A DNA stretch of 64,000 bases from Rugosimonospora africana. GTDB lineage: Bacteria > Actinomycetota > Actinomycetes > Mycobacteriales > Micromonosporaceae. The DNA is taken from assembly GCF_016862975.1 (NCBI RefSeq), contig NZ_BONZ01000021.1, forward strand, positions 224,030-288,029. Reading direction: 5' to 3'. The translations under genes and the position numbers were made by a program. Numbering within the stretch: position 1 is the first letter of the stretch; every line of letters begins with the position of its first letter. Positions 7,490 through 16,586 of the stretch are shown here, in pieces. Under the pieces are notes generated by a model. The model saw only the letters and a program-made list of their open reading frames with translations, did not search any database and was not told where the DNA came from.

Positions 7490-8656
7490 GTGGCCGCTTC
7501 CGCCCCCATCCGCGCCGCCGGCTGGGCTCTGCTCGCCGTGGCGTGCGCCGGCCTGGTCAGTTGTACCGGCAAATCGTCCTCCCCGGACGACCCGGTGGCG
7601 ATCCAGGTGAACACCGGCACCTGCGGGCCGAAGTGGAGCGCGCACGGCGGTGAGCGCACCCTCCAGATCAAGAACGCCGGTACGGTCACCACCGAGGTCG
7701 ACCTGATCGCTCCGGACACCGGCGGGGTATACGCGGAGGTCGAGGCGCTGGCTCCGAACACGACCCGGTCGATGCGCCTGACCCTGGGCCGCGGTACCTA
7801 CGCGCTGCGGTGCTACGCCGAGGACACCGACGGGGTGACCGGCCCGGTCGTCACGGTGAGCGACGGCCCGGTTCACGGTGCGGCGGCCGTCAAACCGGTC
7901 GACAACCAGACCCTGCTCGCCTCGGTCAAGGACTACCGGACCCGGGTGACCGCCGGGCTGGGCCAGCTCGCCACGGACGTGGACACGCTGCGCCAGGCGC
8001 TGCGCGGCGGCGACCTGGCCACCTCCCGGGCGGCGTGGTTGACGGCCCACCTCGGCTACGAGCGGCTGGGCGCCGCGTACGACACGTTCGACGACTTCGC
8101 CGACAAGATCGACGGGATGCCGGACGGGCTGCCCGGCGGCGCGCACGACCCCGACTTCACCGGGCTGCGGCGCATCGAGTACGGGCTGTGGCACGGCGAG
8201 CCGCTCGGCTCGCTGGCCACCGTCGCCGACCAGCTCGCCACCGACGTCGCCGGGTTGATCAAGGCTTTCCCGCAGCAGCAGGTCGACCCGAACGACCTGC
8301 CCCTGCGGGCACACGAGATCATGGAGAACGCTTTGCAGTTCGAACTGACCGGCGAAGCCGACCAAGGCAGCCACACCGGGATGGCGACGATCGACGCCAA
8401 CCTGACCGGTACCCAGATGGTGCTCGACACCATCACGCCGGTGATGAAGACCCGGTACGCCGACTGGGACAAGGTCGCGCTCTGGATGTCCCGGACCCGT
8501 ACCGCGGTCGACTCCACCCGGCGCCCGGACGGCACCTGGACCCCGGTCAGCGCGCTCGACCGGGCCCAGCGGGAACAGCTCGACGGCGACATCGGCCAGC
8601 TCCTGGAGACGCTGGCCCCGGTCGCCGCCATCGGCGATGTGCGGAGGACGTCATGA
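7490..8656 (+). CDS. efeO: Iron uptake lipoprotein EfeO
   Basis: The 388-aa product starts at the GTG at 7490, with GAAGGG upstream. A signal peptide ends in the lipobox LVSC, so it is membrane-anchored outside the cell. A cupredoxin-like N-terminal domain (about residues 35-130) is followed by a peptidase-M75-like helical domain with the typical HLGYERLG, GLRRIEYGLWHG and AHEIMENALQFEL segments. EfeO binds iron for the EfeUOB ferrous importer. It overlaps efeB by ATGA. The permease gene efeU is not adjacent, so it must lie elsewhere or be absent. Confidence 0.93.
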   Translation: MAASAPIRAAGWALLAVACAGLVSCTGKSSSPDDPVAIQVNTGTCGPKWSAHGGERTLQIKNAGTVTTEVDLIAPDTGGVYAEVEALAPNTTRSMRLTLGRGTYALRCYAEDTDGVTGPVVTVSDGPVHGAAAVKPVDNQTLLASVKDYRTRVTAGLGQLATDVDTLRQALRGGDLATSRAAWLTAHLGYERLGAAYDTFDDFADKIDGMPDGLPGGAHDPDFTGLRRIEYGLWHGEPLGSLATVADQLATDVAGLIKAFPQQQVDPNDLPLRAHEIMENALQFELTGEADQGSHTGMATIDANLTGTQMVLDTITPVMKTRYADWDKVALWMSRTRTAVDSTRRPDGTWTPVSALDRAQREQLDGDIGQLLETLAPVAAIGDVRRTS

Positions 8657-9906
8657 CCGAGGACTCCACCACCCCCCGGGTCGCCAACCGCCGGTTGTTC
8701 CTGCGCGGCGCACTGAGCGCCGGAGTCGCCGGCGTGGCCACCGGCGCCGCGGCGGGTGCCGGGATCGCCGCGGCCCTGGACGGGAGTGCTCGGCCGGCCG
8801 CGGCGGCCGTCGACGACGCTGTGCCCTTCCACGGCGCGCACCAGGCTGGGATCGCCACGCCGTCGCAGCGCAACGTGGCCGTGGTCTCGTTCGACGTGCT
8901 GGCCGCCGACCGCGGTGAGCTGACCGACCTGATGCGCGCCCTCACCGACCGGGCGCGGTTCCTGACCTCCGGCGGTACCCCGCCCGACCCGGGCATCTCC
9001 GCGCCGCCCACGGACTCCGGCATCCTCGGCCCCTCTCTGCCGTCCGACCGGCTCAGCGTCACCGTCGGCGTGGGTGCCTCGCTGTTCGACGACCGGTACG
9101 GGCTTGCCTCACGCAAGCCGGCCGGCCTGACCTCGATGCAAACGTTCCCCAACGACCACCTCGACCCGGCGCAGTGCCACGGCGACGTGAGCCTGCAACT
9201 GTGCGCCGAGAACCCGGACACCGTGCTGCACGCGCTGCGCGACATCGCCCGGCACACCCGGGGCGCGATGCAGATCCGCTGGCAGATCGACGGGTTCAAG
9301 TCGCCGCCGCGACCGTCGGGTACCCCGCGCAACCTGATGGGTTTCAAGGACGGTACGTCCAACCTGCACGGCGACGACACCAAGACCATGGACCAGCTGG
9401 TGTGGACCGGCGGCGAGGCCGGCTGGGCGGCCGGCGGCAGCTACCAGGTGATCCGGAAGATCCGCATGCTGGTGGAGTTCTGGGACCGGGTGTCCATCTC
9501 GGAGCAGGAGAACATGTTCGGCCGCCGGCGGGACTCGGGTGCTCCGCTGGACGGCAACGACGAGCACGACACGCCCAACTTCGCGGTCGACCCGGTCGGC
9601 ACGGCCATCCCGCTGACGAGTCACATCCGCAGGGCCAACCCGCGCACACCGGACACCCAGGACAGCCGGATCCTGCGCCGCCCGTACAACTACAACCTGG
9701 GCATCGACTCCGTCGGGAACGTCGACTGCGGGCTGGTGTTCATCTGCTACCAGCGCGACGTGGCGAAGCAGTTCGAGGCGGTACAGAAGCGGCTGGCCGA
9801 CGAACCGCTGGTGGACTACATCCAGCCGGTCGGCGGCGGGTATTTCCTGGTACTGCCCGGCGTCCGCGACACGAACGACCACTTCGCCCGGGCGTTGCTC
9901 GCCTGA
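8653..9906 (+). CDS. efeB: Dyp-type peroxidase EfeB, Tat-exported
   Basis: This 417-aa heme peroxidase has an N-terminal twin-arginine signal (NRRLFLRG, residues 12-19, then a hydrophobic stretch). It therefore folds with heme before export. The Dyp hallmark GFKDGTSN is at 230-237, with Asp233 as the catalytic acid. The probable proximal heme ligand is His324 in SHIRRANPRTP, and the distal Arg lies in RILRRPYNYN. In EfeUOB systems EfeB supports iron acquisition by peroxidase chemistry. The start codon overlaps the efeO stop. The stop codon lies inside a duplicated 14-nt sequence. Confidence 0.95.
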   Translation: MTEDSTTPRVANRRLFLRGALSAGVAGVATGAAAGAGIAAALDGSARPAAAAVDDAVPFHGAHQAGIATPSQRNVAVVSFDVLAADRGELTDLMRALTDRARFLTSGGTPPDPGISAPPTDSGILGPSLPSDRLSVTVGVGASLFDDRYGLASRKPAGLTSMQTFPNDHLDPAQCHGDVSLQLCAENPDTVLHALRDIARHTRGAMQIRWQIDGFKSPPRPSGTPRNLMGFKDGTSNLHGDDTKTMDQLVWTGGEAGWAAGGSYQVIRKIRMLVEFWDRVSISEQENMFGRRRDSGAPLDGNDEHDTPNFAVDPVGTAIPLTSHIRRANPRTPDTQDSRILRRPYNYNLGIDSVGNVDCGLVFICYQRDVAKQFEAVQKRLADEPLVDYIQPVGGGYFLVLPGVRDTNDHFARALLA

Positions 9907-9966
9907 ACGCAGCCGGAGCCGGTTTGTGGCGGAGGCGAGCACAGGCCCACGTTTGCTCGCCTGAAC
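9895..9966. repeat. Dispersed GC-rich repeat at the efeB stop codon
   Basis: TTGCTCGCCTGAAC occurs at 9895-9908 (containing the efeB stop) and again at 9953-9966. Between them lies the sequence AGCCGGAGCCGG...GGCGGAGGCGAGCACAGGC, which is nearly identical to the three 57-bp units at 32501-32667. GCTCGCCT (9897-9904) can pair with AGGCGAGC (9933-9940). It looks like a mobile or duplicating palindromic element and may double as a terminator. Confidence 0.7.
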
Positions 9967-10010
9967 TCGCGCGTTTCGCACCTTGCCCGCACGGGGCATG
10001 CTTGGAAGCT

Positions 10011-10484
10011 ATGAGCCGTCCCGGATCGTATGCCCGCACCACCGCGCCGGCCCGGTACCGCCGTCACCGGGCGCCCCCGTCGATCCAGACGGCCGCCCTG
10101 TTCCAGTACCTGGGTGCCCTGCTCACCCTCGCGGCGGCCGCCACGGTCGAGACGATCGCCCGCGGCCGGCCGCACTACGCGGCCCTGGACCGGGTGCCCG
10201 ACTCGTTGCGCCGCAACCTGGACATGGGCGGTCCGGTGATCGCCGTCGCGCTGGCCGTGCTCGGGCTGTGCTGGTTGCTGGTCGCGCGCAAGCTTCAACG
10301 CGGGCGGCAATGGGCCCGGCACACCGTGATGGTGCTGAGCCTGGTCGCCATCGCCACCGCGGTCTACTTCGCCGGGCTGCGGCACGATCCGCGGGTGCTC
10401 GCCGGGTTGGCCCTGCCGGCGCTGTGGGCCATGCTGCTCAGTACCGACGCCGCCCGCGCGTGGTGCCGCGATGACGGTAGGTGA
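10011..10484 (+). CDS. Small membrane protein, unknown function
   Basis: This 157-aa protein starts at the ATG at 10011, after GGAAGCT. About four hydrophobic segments run over residues 28-150 (AALFQYLGALLTLAAAATVETIA, VIAVALAVLGLCWLLVARKL, HTVMVLSLVAIATAVYFAGL and VLAGLALPALWAMLLS). The N-terminal 25 residues are basic. It overlaps the next gene's earliest possible start by 4 nt, so the two may be translated together. Family not recognised. Confidence 0.75.
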   Translation: MSRPGSYARTTAPARYRRHRAPPSIQTAALFQYLGALLTLAAAATVETIARGRPHYAALDRVPDSLRRNLDMGGPVIAVALAVLGLCWLLVARKLQRGRQWARHTVMVLSLVAIATAVYFAGLRHDPRVLAGLALPALWAMLLSTDAARAWCRDDGR

Positions 10485-10528
10485 CGCTCGTCACCACGCC
10501 CACCGGCCTGACCTGTCAGAATGACCAC

Positions 10529-11551
10529 GTGGCGTGGCGCAACCGGTTACCCATCGACGGGTTCATCCTGACGCTGCTCGCGACTGTTCTCCTGGCCACC
10601 CTGCTGCCGGCACGAGGCGGGGGCGTACAGGTCTTCGACGTTCTCACCACGGTCGCGGTCGGGCTGCTGTTCTTCCTCTACGGCGCCCGGCTGTCCCCGC
10701 AGGCGGCCTGGGCCGGGGCGCGGCACTGGCGGCTGCACACCACGATCCTGCTCGCCACGTTCGCGCTCTTCCCGCTGCTCGGGCTCGCCGCCCGGCTCCT
10801 CGAACCCTGGCTGCTGACTCCCGCGCTGTACCAGGGCGTGCTGTTCCTGTGCGCGGTGCCCTCGACCGTACAGTCGTCGATCGCGTTCACCTCGATCGCC
10901 AAGGGCAACGTCGCGGCCGCGGTCTGCGGCGCGTCGTTTTCGAACCTCGCCGGCGTGGTGATCACCCCGCTGCTGGTGGCCGCGCTCTTGCACGGCGACG
11001 GCCAGGTGCGGCTGTCCGGTGGATCGGCCGTGACCATCGCCCTGCAACTGCTGGCCCCGTTCGCCTTGGGCCAGCTCGCCCGGCCGTGGATCGCCGGCTG
11101 GCTGGGCCGGCACAAGCGGCCGGTCGCACTCGTCGACCGGGGCTCGATCCTGCTCGTGGTCTACACCGCGTTCAGCGCCGGCGTGGTCGCCGGCATCTGG
11201 CACGAGGTCGCGCCGGGCCGGCTGGTCGCGGTGGCCGCGGTCGACCTCGTCCTGCTGGGCTGCGTCCTGGGAATCCTGGTACTGGCCAGCCGGATGCTGC
11301 GGTTCTCCCGCGCGGACCGCACCGCGGCGGTCTTCTGCGGTTCGAAGAAGAGTCTGGCCAGCGGCCTGCCGATGGCGGCGGTGCTGTTCAGCGGGCACAC
11401 CGTCGGGCTGGTCGTGCTGCCGCTGATGCTGTTCCACCAGATCCAGCTGATGGTCTGCGCGGCGCTGGCCCGGTTCTGGGGCGCCAGGGCCGGCGAGGAC
11501 GACACCGGGCAGCGGACCCGGTCGCTGGCGGCCGCCGGCTCGACCGGCTGA
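10529..11551 (+). CDS. Bile acid:sodium symporter family transporter (YfeH/SLC10A7 type)
   Basis: The product has about 340 aa and ten predicted helices and resembles the BASS-family subgroup that includes bacterial YfeH and eukaryotic SLC10A7. Recognisable parts are the N-terminal LPIDGFILTLLATVLLATLLPA, FLCAVPSTVQSSIAFTSIAKGN and FCGSKKSLASGLPMAAVLF. The substrate is unknown; the family moves organic anions with sodium. I prefer the GTG at 10529 because the family usually begins here and TCAGAAT just upstream could be a -10 box for a leaderless message. A GTG at 10481 overlapping the preceding stop is the alternative. Confidence 0.9.
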   Translation: MAWRNRLPIDGFILTLLATVLLATLLPARGGGVQVFDVLTTVAVGLLFFLYGARLSPQAAWAGARHWRLHTTILLATFALFPLLGLAARLLEPWLLTPALYQGVLFLCAVPSTVQSSIAFTSIAKGNVAAAVCGASFSNLAGVVITPLLVAALLHGDGQVRLSGGSAVTIALQLLAPFALGQLARPWIAGWLGRHKRPVALVDRGSILLVVYTAFSAGVVAGIWHEVAPGRLVAVAAVDLVLLGCVLGILVLASRMLRFSRADRTAAVFCGSKKSLASGLPMAAVLFSGHTVGLVVLPLMLFHQIQLMVCAALARFWGARAGEDDTGQRTRSLAAAGSTG

Positions 11552-11657
11552 CGGCACCCGTCGACGGCGCCGGACTTGGCGGGGCCGATCTGGCGGGGCC
11601 GGCCGACAGCGGCCGGTGCCGACCGGGCCCGGTTCGGACCCGGGCGGCACCGTGAGG

Positions 11658-12299
11658 TCACTCTCCGGCGGACGGAACGGTCTCGATCGCGTTCAGGAAC
11701 GCGTCGGCGAGCACGGCGTGGCCGGGCAGGTTCGGGTGGATGCGGTCTTCGGCCCAGTCGCTCGCGTCCGACGACACCAGCACCCGGTCGAACGCCTCCT
11801 GGCAGGCCACGTGAACGGCGTCGAACTCGGTCGCGAGCGACGCCACCACCTTGCCGTACCGGTCGGTCTCCGCGCGCTGCGGCTCGTTCCGGTCCGGCTC
11901 GATGAGGTACGGGTCGGCGAGGATCAGCCGGCAGCCGGTGGCCTCCACCGCCCGGGTCAGCAGTGCGCGCAGGGTGCTCTCGTACTCGTCGATCGGCACC
12001 GCCTGGTCCGGCTGGTCCTCGAAGGCGCGCCAGATGTCGTTGATGCCGATCATCACGGACAGCCAGTCCGGCCGCGCCTCGACGACGTCCTGCTCCCACC
12101 GGGCGGACAGGTCCCGCACGGTGTCGCCGCTGATGCCGTGGTTGAGCCAGGTGAGCCGGGTGTCGGGCTGGCGGGCCGTGACGAACGCCCGGACCAGACT
12201 CAGGTATCCGTTGCCGAACGGCGCGTACAGGTCCCTGCGCCCGCAGTCGGTGATGCTGTCGCCGATGAACACGACGCGCTGATTGTCCTGAAAGAGCAT
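11658..12299 (-). CDS. SGNH/GDSL-family hydrolase
   Basis: This 213-aa cytoplasmic esterase has the complete SGNH set: block I GDSIT (nucleophile Ser15), the conserved Gly/Asn in HGISGDT and GINDIW (85-90), and the catalytic Asp185/His188 in DRIHPN. Small intracellular members of this type remove acetyl groups from sugars or oligosaccharides. There is no signal peptide, so it would act on imported substrate. It is the last gene of the catabolic operon, 16 bp after the propeller gene. Acetyl-esterase specificity is inferred from family and context. Confidence 0.88.
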   Translation of the reverse strand: MLFQDNQRVVFIGDSITDCGRRDLYAPFGNGYLSLVRAFVTARQPDTRLTWLNHGISGDTVRDLSARWEQDVVEARPDWLSVMIGINDIWRAFEDQPDQAVPIDEYESTLRALLTRAVEATGCRLILADPYLIEPDRNEPQRAETDRYGKVVASLATEFDAVHVACQEAFDRVLVSSDASDWAEDRIHPNLPGHAVLADAFLNAIETVPSAGE

Positions 12300-12315
12300 G
12301 GTTGCCTCCGCGCGG

Positions 12316-13488
12316 TCACCGGGATCCCGCGGTGGCGAGCGTTACGCGTGCGTCCACGAAACGGGGCCGGTAGATGGACACGTCACTGTACAGGTCGGTG
12401 TTGTCGAAACTGTTGACGTTATAGGAGATCACAAGCCGCTCAGCGTCGCTGTACTCGGGGTGGACGTGCGGGTTGTACGTGTAGACGTTGGCGTTGCCGT
12501 AACTGCCGGACGCGCCCGTCTCCGGCGTCGTGTACAGCAGTGTCTTGCCGGTGAACGGGCCGGTCGGCGAGTCCCCGAGGTACCCGACGATCTTCGCGCT
12601 CAGCAACTCCGTGGTGTCCTGGGTGACCAGCAGGTAACGGCCGCGCCACGGGACGACGCTGTGCTCGTTGGCCACCCCGTCCATGACCCGCACCGAGTCA
12701 CCCTCCACGGTGGACCATCCGGCGCCGGTCCAGTACTGCCAGGCCGCCGCCCCCGGGTCCCGGCCCGGCACCCGGGCGACGTGCAGGTACTTCGTGGCGC
12801 TGAGGTCCTCGACGCCGTAGATGTACAGGTAGCGGCCGACCGGTTGCAGCCACGCCGACCAGGTGATCCCGGCGCTCGACGGCAGCGGGCGGATCGGTCC
12901 CGGCCGGTCGAGCCGATCGGTCGGCGTGCTGGCCATCGCGGTCCCCATCCAGGCGAAGTCGAACGGGCCGGTGCCGGTGCGCCCGAACTCGATGAGGATC
13001 TGGTGCAGCATGCCGCCGTCGACCAGGCTGGCGCCCATCCAGTACCAGTGGTCCGGGTTGGTGGGCGCGTACAGGGCGGCTGGCGCGTCGGCCGTACCGC
13101 CGTGCACGGTGGCGAACCGGTCGCCGGTCCGAACCACGGCCGAGTTGTTGATGAACGGCGTGGTCAGTGGGCGGCTACCGTCCGGATTCACCGGCCCGAG
13201 GAACGTGTCGGAGAAGATGAACATCTCGCGCCCGCCGGGCAGCTTCGCGGTGTAGGTGCTGTCCGCGCCGGTCCAGCCGGTGCCGCTGTCGCTGTACGCG
13301 TTGAGCGCGCCGGTCAGCGGGGTGTCCGGCGTGGCGGACAGCACGCGTAGCGCCGGGGCGCTCGCTGGTCCGGCCGGCGCCGCAGCCCCGGCAGCAGCAG
13401 CGGGTCGGGCGCCGAGCAGGCCGAGCGCGCCGGCACCGGCCACGCCGGCGGCGCCGCGCATCAACTGACGACGGGTGATCGGGGACAT
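12316..13488 (-). CDS. Tat-exported beta-propeller protein (DUF4185/DUF5005-like)
   Basis: The product is 390 aa with a clear twin-arginine signal, RRQLMRGAAGVAGAGALGLL. The mature part has repeated beta-strand blades such as GREMFIFSDTFLG, HWYWMGASLVDGG and GRYLYIYGVEDL. It carries an acidic DSGTGWTGADSTYTAKLPGG opening like proteins with DUF4185 or DUF5005 five-bladed propellers. Some DUF4185 proteins are arabinan-cleaving glycosidases, so an extracellular carbohydrate role is plausible. The ATG at 13488 follows GAAAGGTGG. It sits in the mannosidase operon and is the only secreted enzyme candidate there. Confidence 0.75.
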   Translation of the reverse strand: MSPITRRQLMRGAAGVAGAGALGLLGARPAAAAGAAAPAGPASAPALRVLSATPDTPLTGALNAYSDSGTGWTGADSTYTAKLPGGREMFIFSDTFLGPVNPDGSRPLTTPFINNSAVVRTGDRFATVHGGTADAPAALYAPTNPDHWYWMGASLVDGGMLHQILIEFGRTGTGPFDFAWMGTAMASTPTDRLDRPGPIRPLPSSAGITWSAWLQPVGRYLYIYGVEDLSATKYLHVARVPGRDPGAAAWQYWTGAGWSTVEGDSVRVMDGVANEHSVVPWRGRYLLVTQDTTELLSAKIVGYLGDSPTGPFTGKTLLYTTPETGASGSYGNANVYTYNPHVHPEYSDAERLVISYNVNSFDNTDLYSDVSIYRPRFVDARVTLATAGSR

Positions 13489-13553
13489 GTACGTACCACC
13501 TTTCACTACAGGGATGCCGCGGCACTCGGATGCCGGCCGCGGTCGGGTTGGGC

Positions 13554-14360
13554 TCAGGCGTCGTCGCGGTCCGGGAGAGCGGCCGGGTTCACGGCCAGCA
13601 GGCCGCCGTCCACCCGGTACTCGGCGCCGGTCACGAACGACGCGCGGTCGCTGGCGAGGAACGCCACGACCTCCGCCACCTCGGCGGGCCGGCCGACCCT
13701 GCCGAGCGGGTGGCTGCGTCCCCACTCGCGGACCGTTTCGTCCACAGTGGACTCGCCGCGGTACAGGTCGGCGGCCCAGCGCAGCATCGGCGTGTCCACC
13801 GAGCCGGGGCACACCGCGTTGACCCGGATCCGGTCGGCCGCGTGGTCCAGCGCCATGGACCGCACCAGCGCGTTGATGCCGGCCTTGCTGACCGCGTACG
13901 CGGCGACCCGCTCCTGCGAGACGTACGCCTGCACCGAGGACACCGCGACGATCGCGCCGCCGCCCCGGGAACGCAGGTACGGGATGGCCGCCCGGCAGGT
14001 GAGGAACACGCCGCGCAGGTTGACCCCGAGCACCTCGTCCCAGAGCTGGTCGCTGGTCTCCTCCACGGTGCCGTACCGCTGAATGCCGGCGCTGGTGACC
14101 ACGACGTCGAGTCCGCCGAAACGCTCGGCGGCGCCGGACACGAAGCCCGACACGGCCCCGGGATCGGTGACGTCGGCGACGCTGCCCCACACCCGGTGGC
14201 CCGCCTCGCGCATCCGCCGCTCCACCTCGTCCACGGTGGACCGCTCGTGGCCGCAGAACGCCACCGCCGCACCTGCCGTGGCGAGCCGGGTCACCACGGC
14301 CTCGCCGATGCCCATCGACCCGCCGGTGACCAGCGCGACTTTGCCGGTGAACTCAGCCAT
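13554..14360 (-). CDS. SDR-family NAD(P)-dependent oxidoreductase
   Basis: This is a 268-aa classical short-chain dehydrogenase. The nucleotide-binding TGGSMGIG is at residues 12-19. Ser141/142, Tyr155 and Lys159 form the catalytic set (AVSSVQAY...YAVSK). NAVCPGSVDTP and the C-terminal SFVTGAEYRVDGG are typical. It would oxidise or reduce a sugar, sugar acid or ketone in the pathway of this operon. Its start overlaps the preceding gene's end by 8 nt. The cofactor preference is not clear from the sequence. Confidence 0.93.
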   Translation of the reverse strand: MAEFTGKVALVTGGSMGIGEAVVTRLATAGAAVAFCGHERSTVDEVERRMREAGHRVWGSVADVTDPGAVSGFVSGAAERFGGLDVVVTSAGIQRYGTVEETSDQLWDEVLGVNLRGVFLTCRAAIPYLRSRGGGAIVAVSSVQAYVSQERVAAYAVSKAGINALVRSMALDHAADRIRVNAVCPGSVDTPMLRWAADLYRGESTVDETVREWGRSHPLGRVGRPAEVAEVVAFLASDRASFVTGAEYRVDGGLLAVNPAALPDRDDA

Positions 14361-15357
14361 CCCCGATCACTCCGATCGACCACGCCAGGGTCCGGGTCTG
14401 GCCACCCTCCAGCGTCAGCGCCGAACCGTTGTCCACCGCGCCGGGCAGGCCGTCGGTCGGGTAGCTGGAGAACGGCTCCACCCCGACCACGTAGGCCCGG
14501 CCCCACCACGGGTGGTCCCGGCTCGCCCCCAACTCGTGCCACAGCCACAGGTACGGCAGCACGGAGGCGTCCCACTCGACCCGTACGCCGGCCGCCGAGT
14601 CCGGGTCGGCCAGCTCGTACCAGCCGGCGGAGAACTCGGTGAGGTACACGATGTCGCTCGGCGCGCCCCGGTCGGGTACGACCGACAGGTCGACCCGGCC
14701 GCCGTCCGGCGTGGGTACCACCGGCCACGGGTACGGTCCGCCCGCCGCGACGGCGCGGTCCGGCGGGTTGATCGGTTCCGGATGCGGGAGCACGCACACA
14801 CCCTCCGGCAGCCGGATCCGATACCCGGGGCGCAGGAACGGCGCGCCGTACGCCAGGTGCTGGCCCCACATCGCGTGCACCGCCACCGGTGCCTCGTTGA
14901 CCAACTCCTCCTCGACGACCAGCCGGGCCTGGCCCCGGCGCAGCCGCAGTACCTTGCGCACCAGCAGCGGGGTGCGCACGCACCGCGCCGACAGCCGGAC
15001 GGCCACCTCGGACTCCCCGTCGGCGACGACGGCACAGTCCCAGCGCAGCCCGACCAGTTCGGCGTGCTGGTCCAGCGGCGCGCCCCGGTACCGGGCCGGA
15101 GCGCCGCCGTTGGGCAGCACCTCCTGCCACCCGCCCGGGTACGTGTCGAAGAAGCCGGCCGGCGCGCCGATCGGCGCGCGGGCGTTCGGGTTGAGCCAGA
15201 CCAGGTCCAGGTCCCGCCGCTTGTCGTTGAACTCCACCACATGTGCCCCGGCCAGGCACACGGTCACCCGCAGCCGCTCGTTCTCCAGGACCACGGCCGG
15301 GGCGCCGTCCCAGGTGGTCTCGCGCAACCGGGCACCCCAGTTGCGCCGCGCGACCAT
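14353..15357 (-). CDS. Aldose 1-epimerase-like protein (DUF4432-type)
   Basis: This 334-aa protein starts at the ATG at 15357, one base into the preceding stop. The galactose-mutarotase-like beta-sandwich shows in ERLRVTVCLAGAHVVEFNDKRRD, the conserved NPNARAPIG...YPGGWQEVLPNGG block, and WGQHLAYGAPFL with a likely sugar-binding His. The C-terminal YVVGVEPFSSYPTDG is also typical. Such proteins bind sugars and interconvert anomers. In this operon it would prepare a sugar released by the mannosidase for oxidation. A frame extension to 15393 is judged non-coding. Confidence 0.82.
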   Translation of the reverse strand: MVARRNWGARLRETTWDGAPAVVLENERLRVTVCLAGAHVVEFNDKRRDLDLVWLNPNARAPIGAPAGFFDTYPGGWQEVLPNGGAPARYRGAPLDQHAELVGLRWDCAVVADGESEVAVRLSARCVRTPLLVRKVLRLRRGQARLVVEEELVNEAPVAVHAMWGQHLAYGAPFLRPGYRIRLPEGVCVLPHPEPINPPDRAVAAGGPYPWPVVPTPDGGRVDLSVVPDRGAPSDIVYLTEFSAGWYELADPDSAAGVRVEWDASVLPYLWLWHELGASRDHPWWGRAYVVGVEPFSSYPTDGLPGAVDNGSALTLEGGQTRTLAWSIGVIGDG

Positions 15358-16586
15358 CACGCCATCACCGCCGGATCCGCCGGATCGGCCCACCGGTCGT
15401 TGGGGACCAGCGGGTACCAGCCCGGCCGGGCCGGGTCCCGGTCGTACGGGTAGCCACGCAGCTCCCGGTACAGCTCGGCGTACTGCGCCACCCGCTGCGG
15501 GTCCAGCCGCACGCCCAGCCCCGGCCCGGACGGCACCGTGATCGCACCGTCCACATAGGGCATCTTGCCGCCGGCGATGATGTCGTCGCGCAGGTGGTGG
15601 TAGTGCGCGTCGGCGGCGTACGTGAGGTTCGGCAGCACCGCGCCCAGGTGCAGCATGGTGGCCAGCTGGATGCCCAGCTCACCGGAGGAGTGCACCGCCA
15701 CGCCGAGCTGGAACGTGTCGCACACCGCGGCCGCCTTCACGCACGGCCGGATGCCGCCCCAGAACGTCGTGTCCAGCAGCACCACGTCGACCGACGGGTC
15801 GCGCACGTTCGTCGCCAGTTGCTCGAAGTTCACCACGACGGTGTTGGTGGCCAGCGGGATGCCCAGGTCGCGCAGCTGCCGCATCCCGTTGAGCCCCCAG
15901 GTCGGGTCCTCCAGGTACTCGTTGGGAAGGTCGGCGACCGCCTTGCCGAACCGCCACGCCTGTGCCACCGACAGCGCCGCGTTCGGGTCGTAGCGCAGCC
16001 GGTCGCCGGGCAGCGCGCCGGCCAGCGCGCGATAGCACTCCAACTCGTACTCCGGCGGGAACACCCCACCCTTGAGCTTGTGCACGGTGAAGCCGTGCTG
16101 GCGCTTCAGGTCCCGGGCGTGCTCGGCCAGCTGCTCCGGGGTGCGCACCTCCCCGGTGCCGTCCGCGCCGGGCAGCCGGAAGAACAGGTACGACGCGAAC
16201 GGCACCCGGTCGCGCAGCTTCCCGCCGAGCAGGTCGTACACCGGCACGTTCAGGTGCTGGCCGATCAGGTCGAGGCAGGCGAACTCCACCGCGGCCAGCA
16301 ATTGGGTCCGGTTGTTGTAGAGGCTCGCGGTCGGGTTGGCGATGGCGAACCGCAGCGCCTCCAGGGCGAACGGGTCGTGCCCCAGCAGGTACTCGCGCAG
16401 ACCCACCACGGCAGCCTCGGCGCTCTCCCCGCCGCCGCCCAGCTCGCCGAGCCCGACGAGGCCGTTGTCCGCCTCGACCTCGACGATGGTGCGGACGAAC
16501 CGGCCCCAGTGCGCGCCGTTCGAGTGGCGCAGCGGCGCCTCCAGCGGCACGGTGACCGTGGTGGCGCGGATGTCGACGATCCTCAT
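15357..16586 (-). CDS. Enolase-superfamily sugar-acid dehydratase (glucarate dehydratase-like)
   Basis: This 409-aa enzyme has an alpha/beta capping domain (1-130) and a TIM barrel. KLK at 170-172 provides the catalytic lysine, Asp200, Glu226 and Asn248 are the probable magnesium ligands, and Asp272/His299 form the second base dyad. This K-x-K plus His/Asp pattern with Asn as third ligand is that of glucarate dehydratases, which remove water from hexarates to give 2-keto-3-deoxy acids. The N-terminal [16 protein letters not shown] also fits. Specificity could be another aldarate or an aldonate. Its ATG overlaps the mannosidase stop (ATGA). Confidence 0.88.
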   Translation of the reverse strand: MRIVDIRATTVTVPLEAPLRHSNGAHWGRFVRTIVEVEADNGLVGLGELGGGGESAEAAVVGLREYLLGHDPFALEALRFAIANPTASLYNNRTQLLAAVEFACLDLIGQHLNVPVYDLLGGKLRDRVPFASYLFFRLPGADGTGEVRTPEQLAEHARDLKRQHGFTVHKLKGGVFPPEYELECYRALAGALPGDRLRYDPNAALSVAQAWRFGKAVADLPNEYLEDPTWGLNGMRQLRDLGIPLATNTVVVNFEQLATNVRDPSVDVVLLDTTFWGGIRPCVKAAAVCDTFQLGVAVHSSGELGIQLATMLHLGAVLPNLTYAADAHYHHLRDDIIAGGKMPYVDGAITVPSGPGLGVRLDPQRVAQYAELYRELRGYPYDRDPARPGWYPLVPNDRWADPADPAVMA

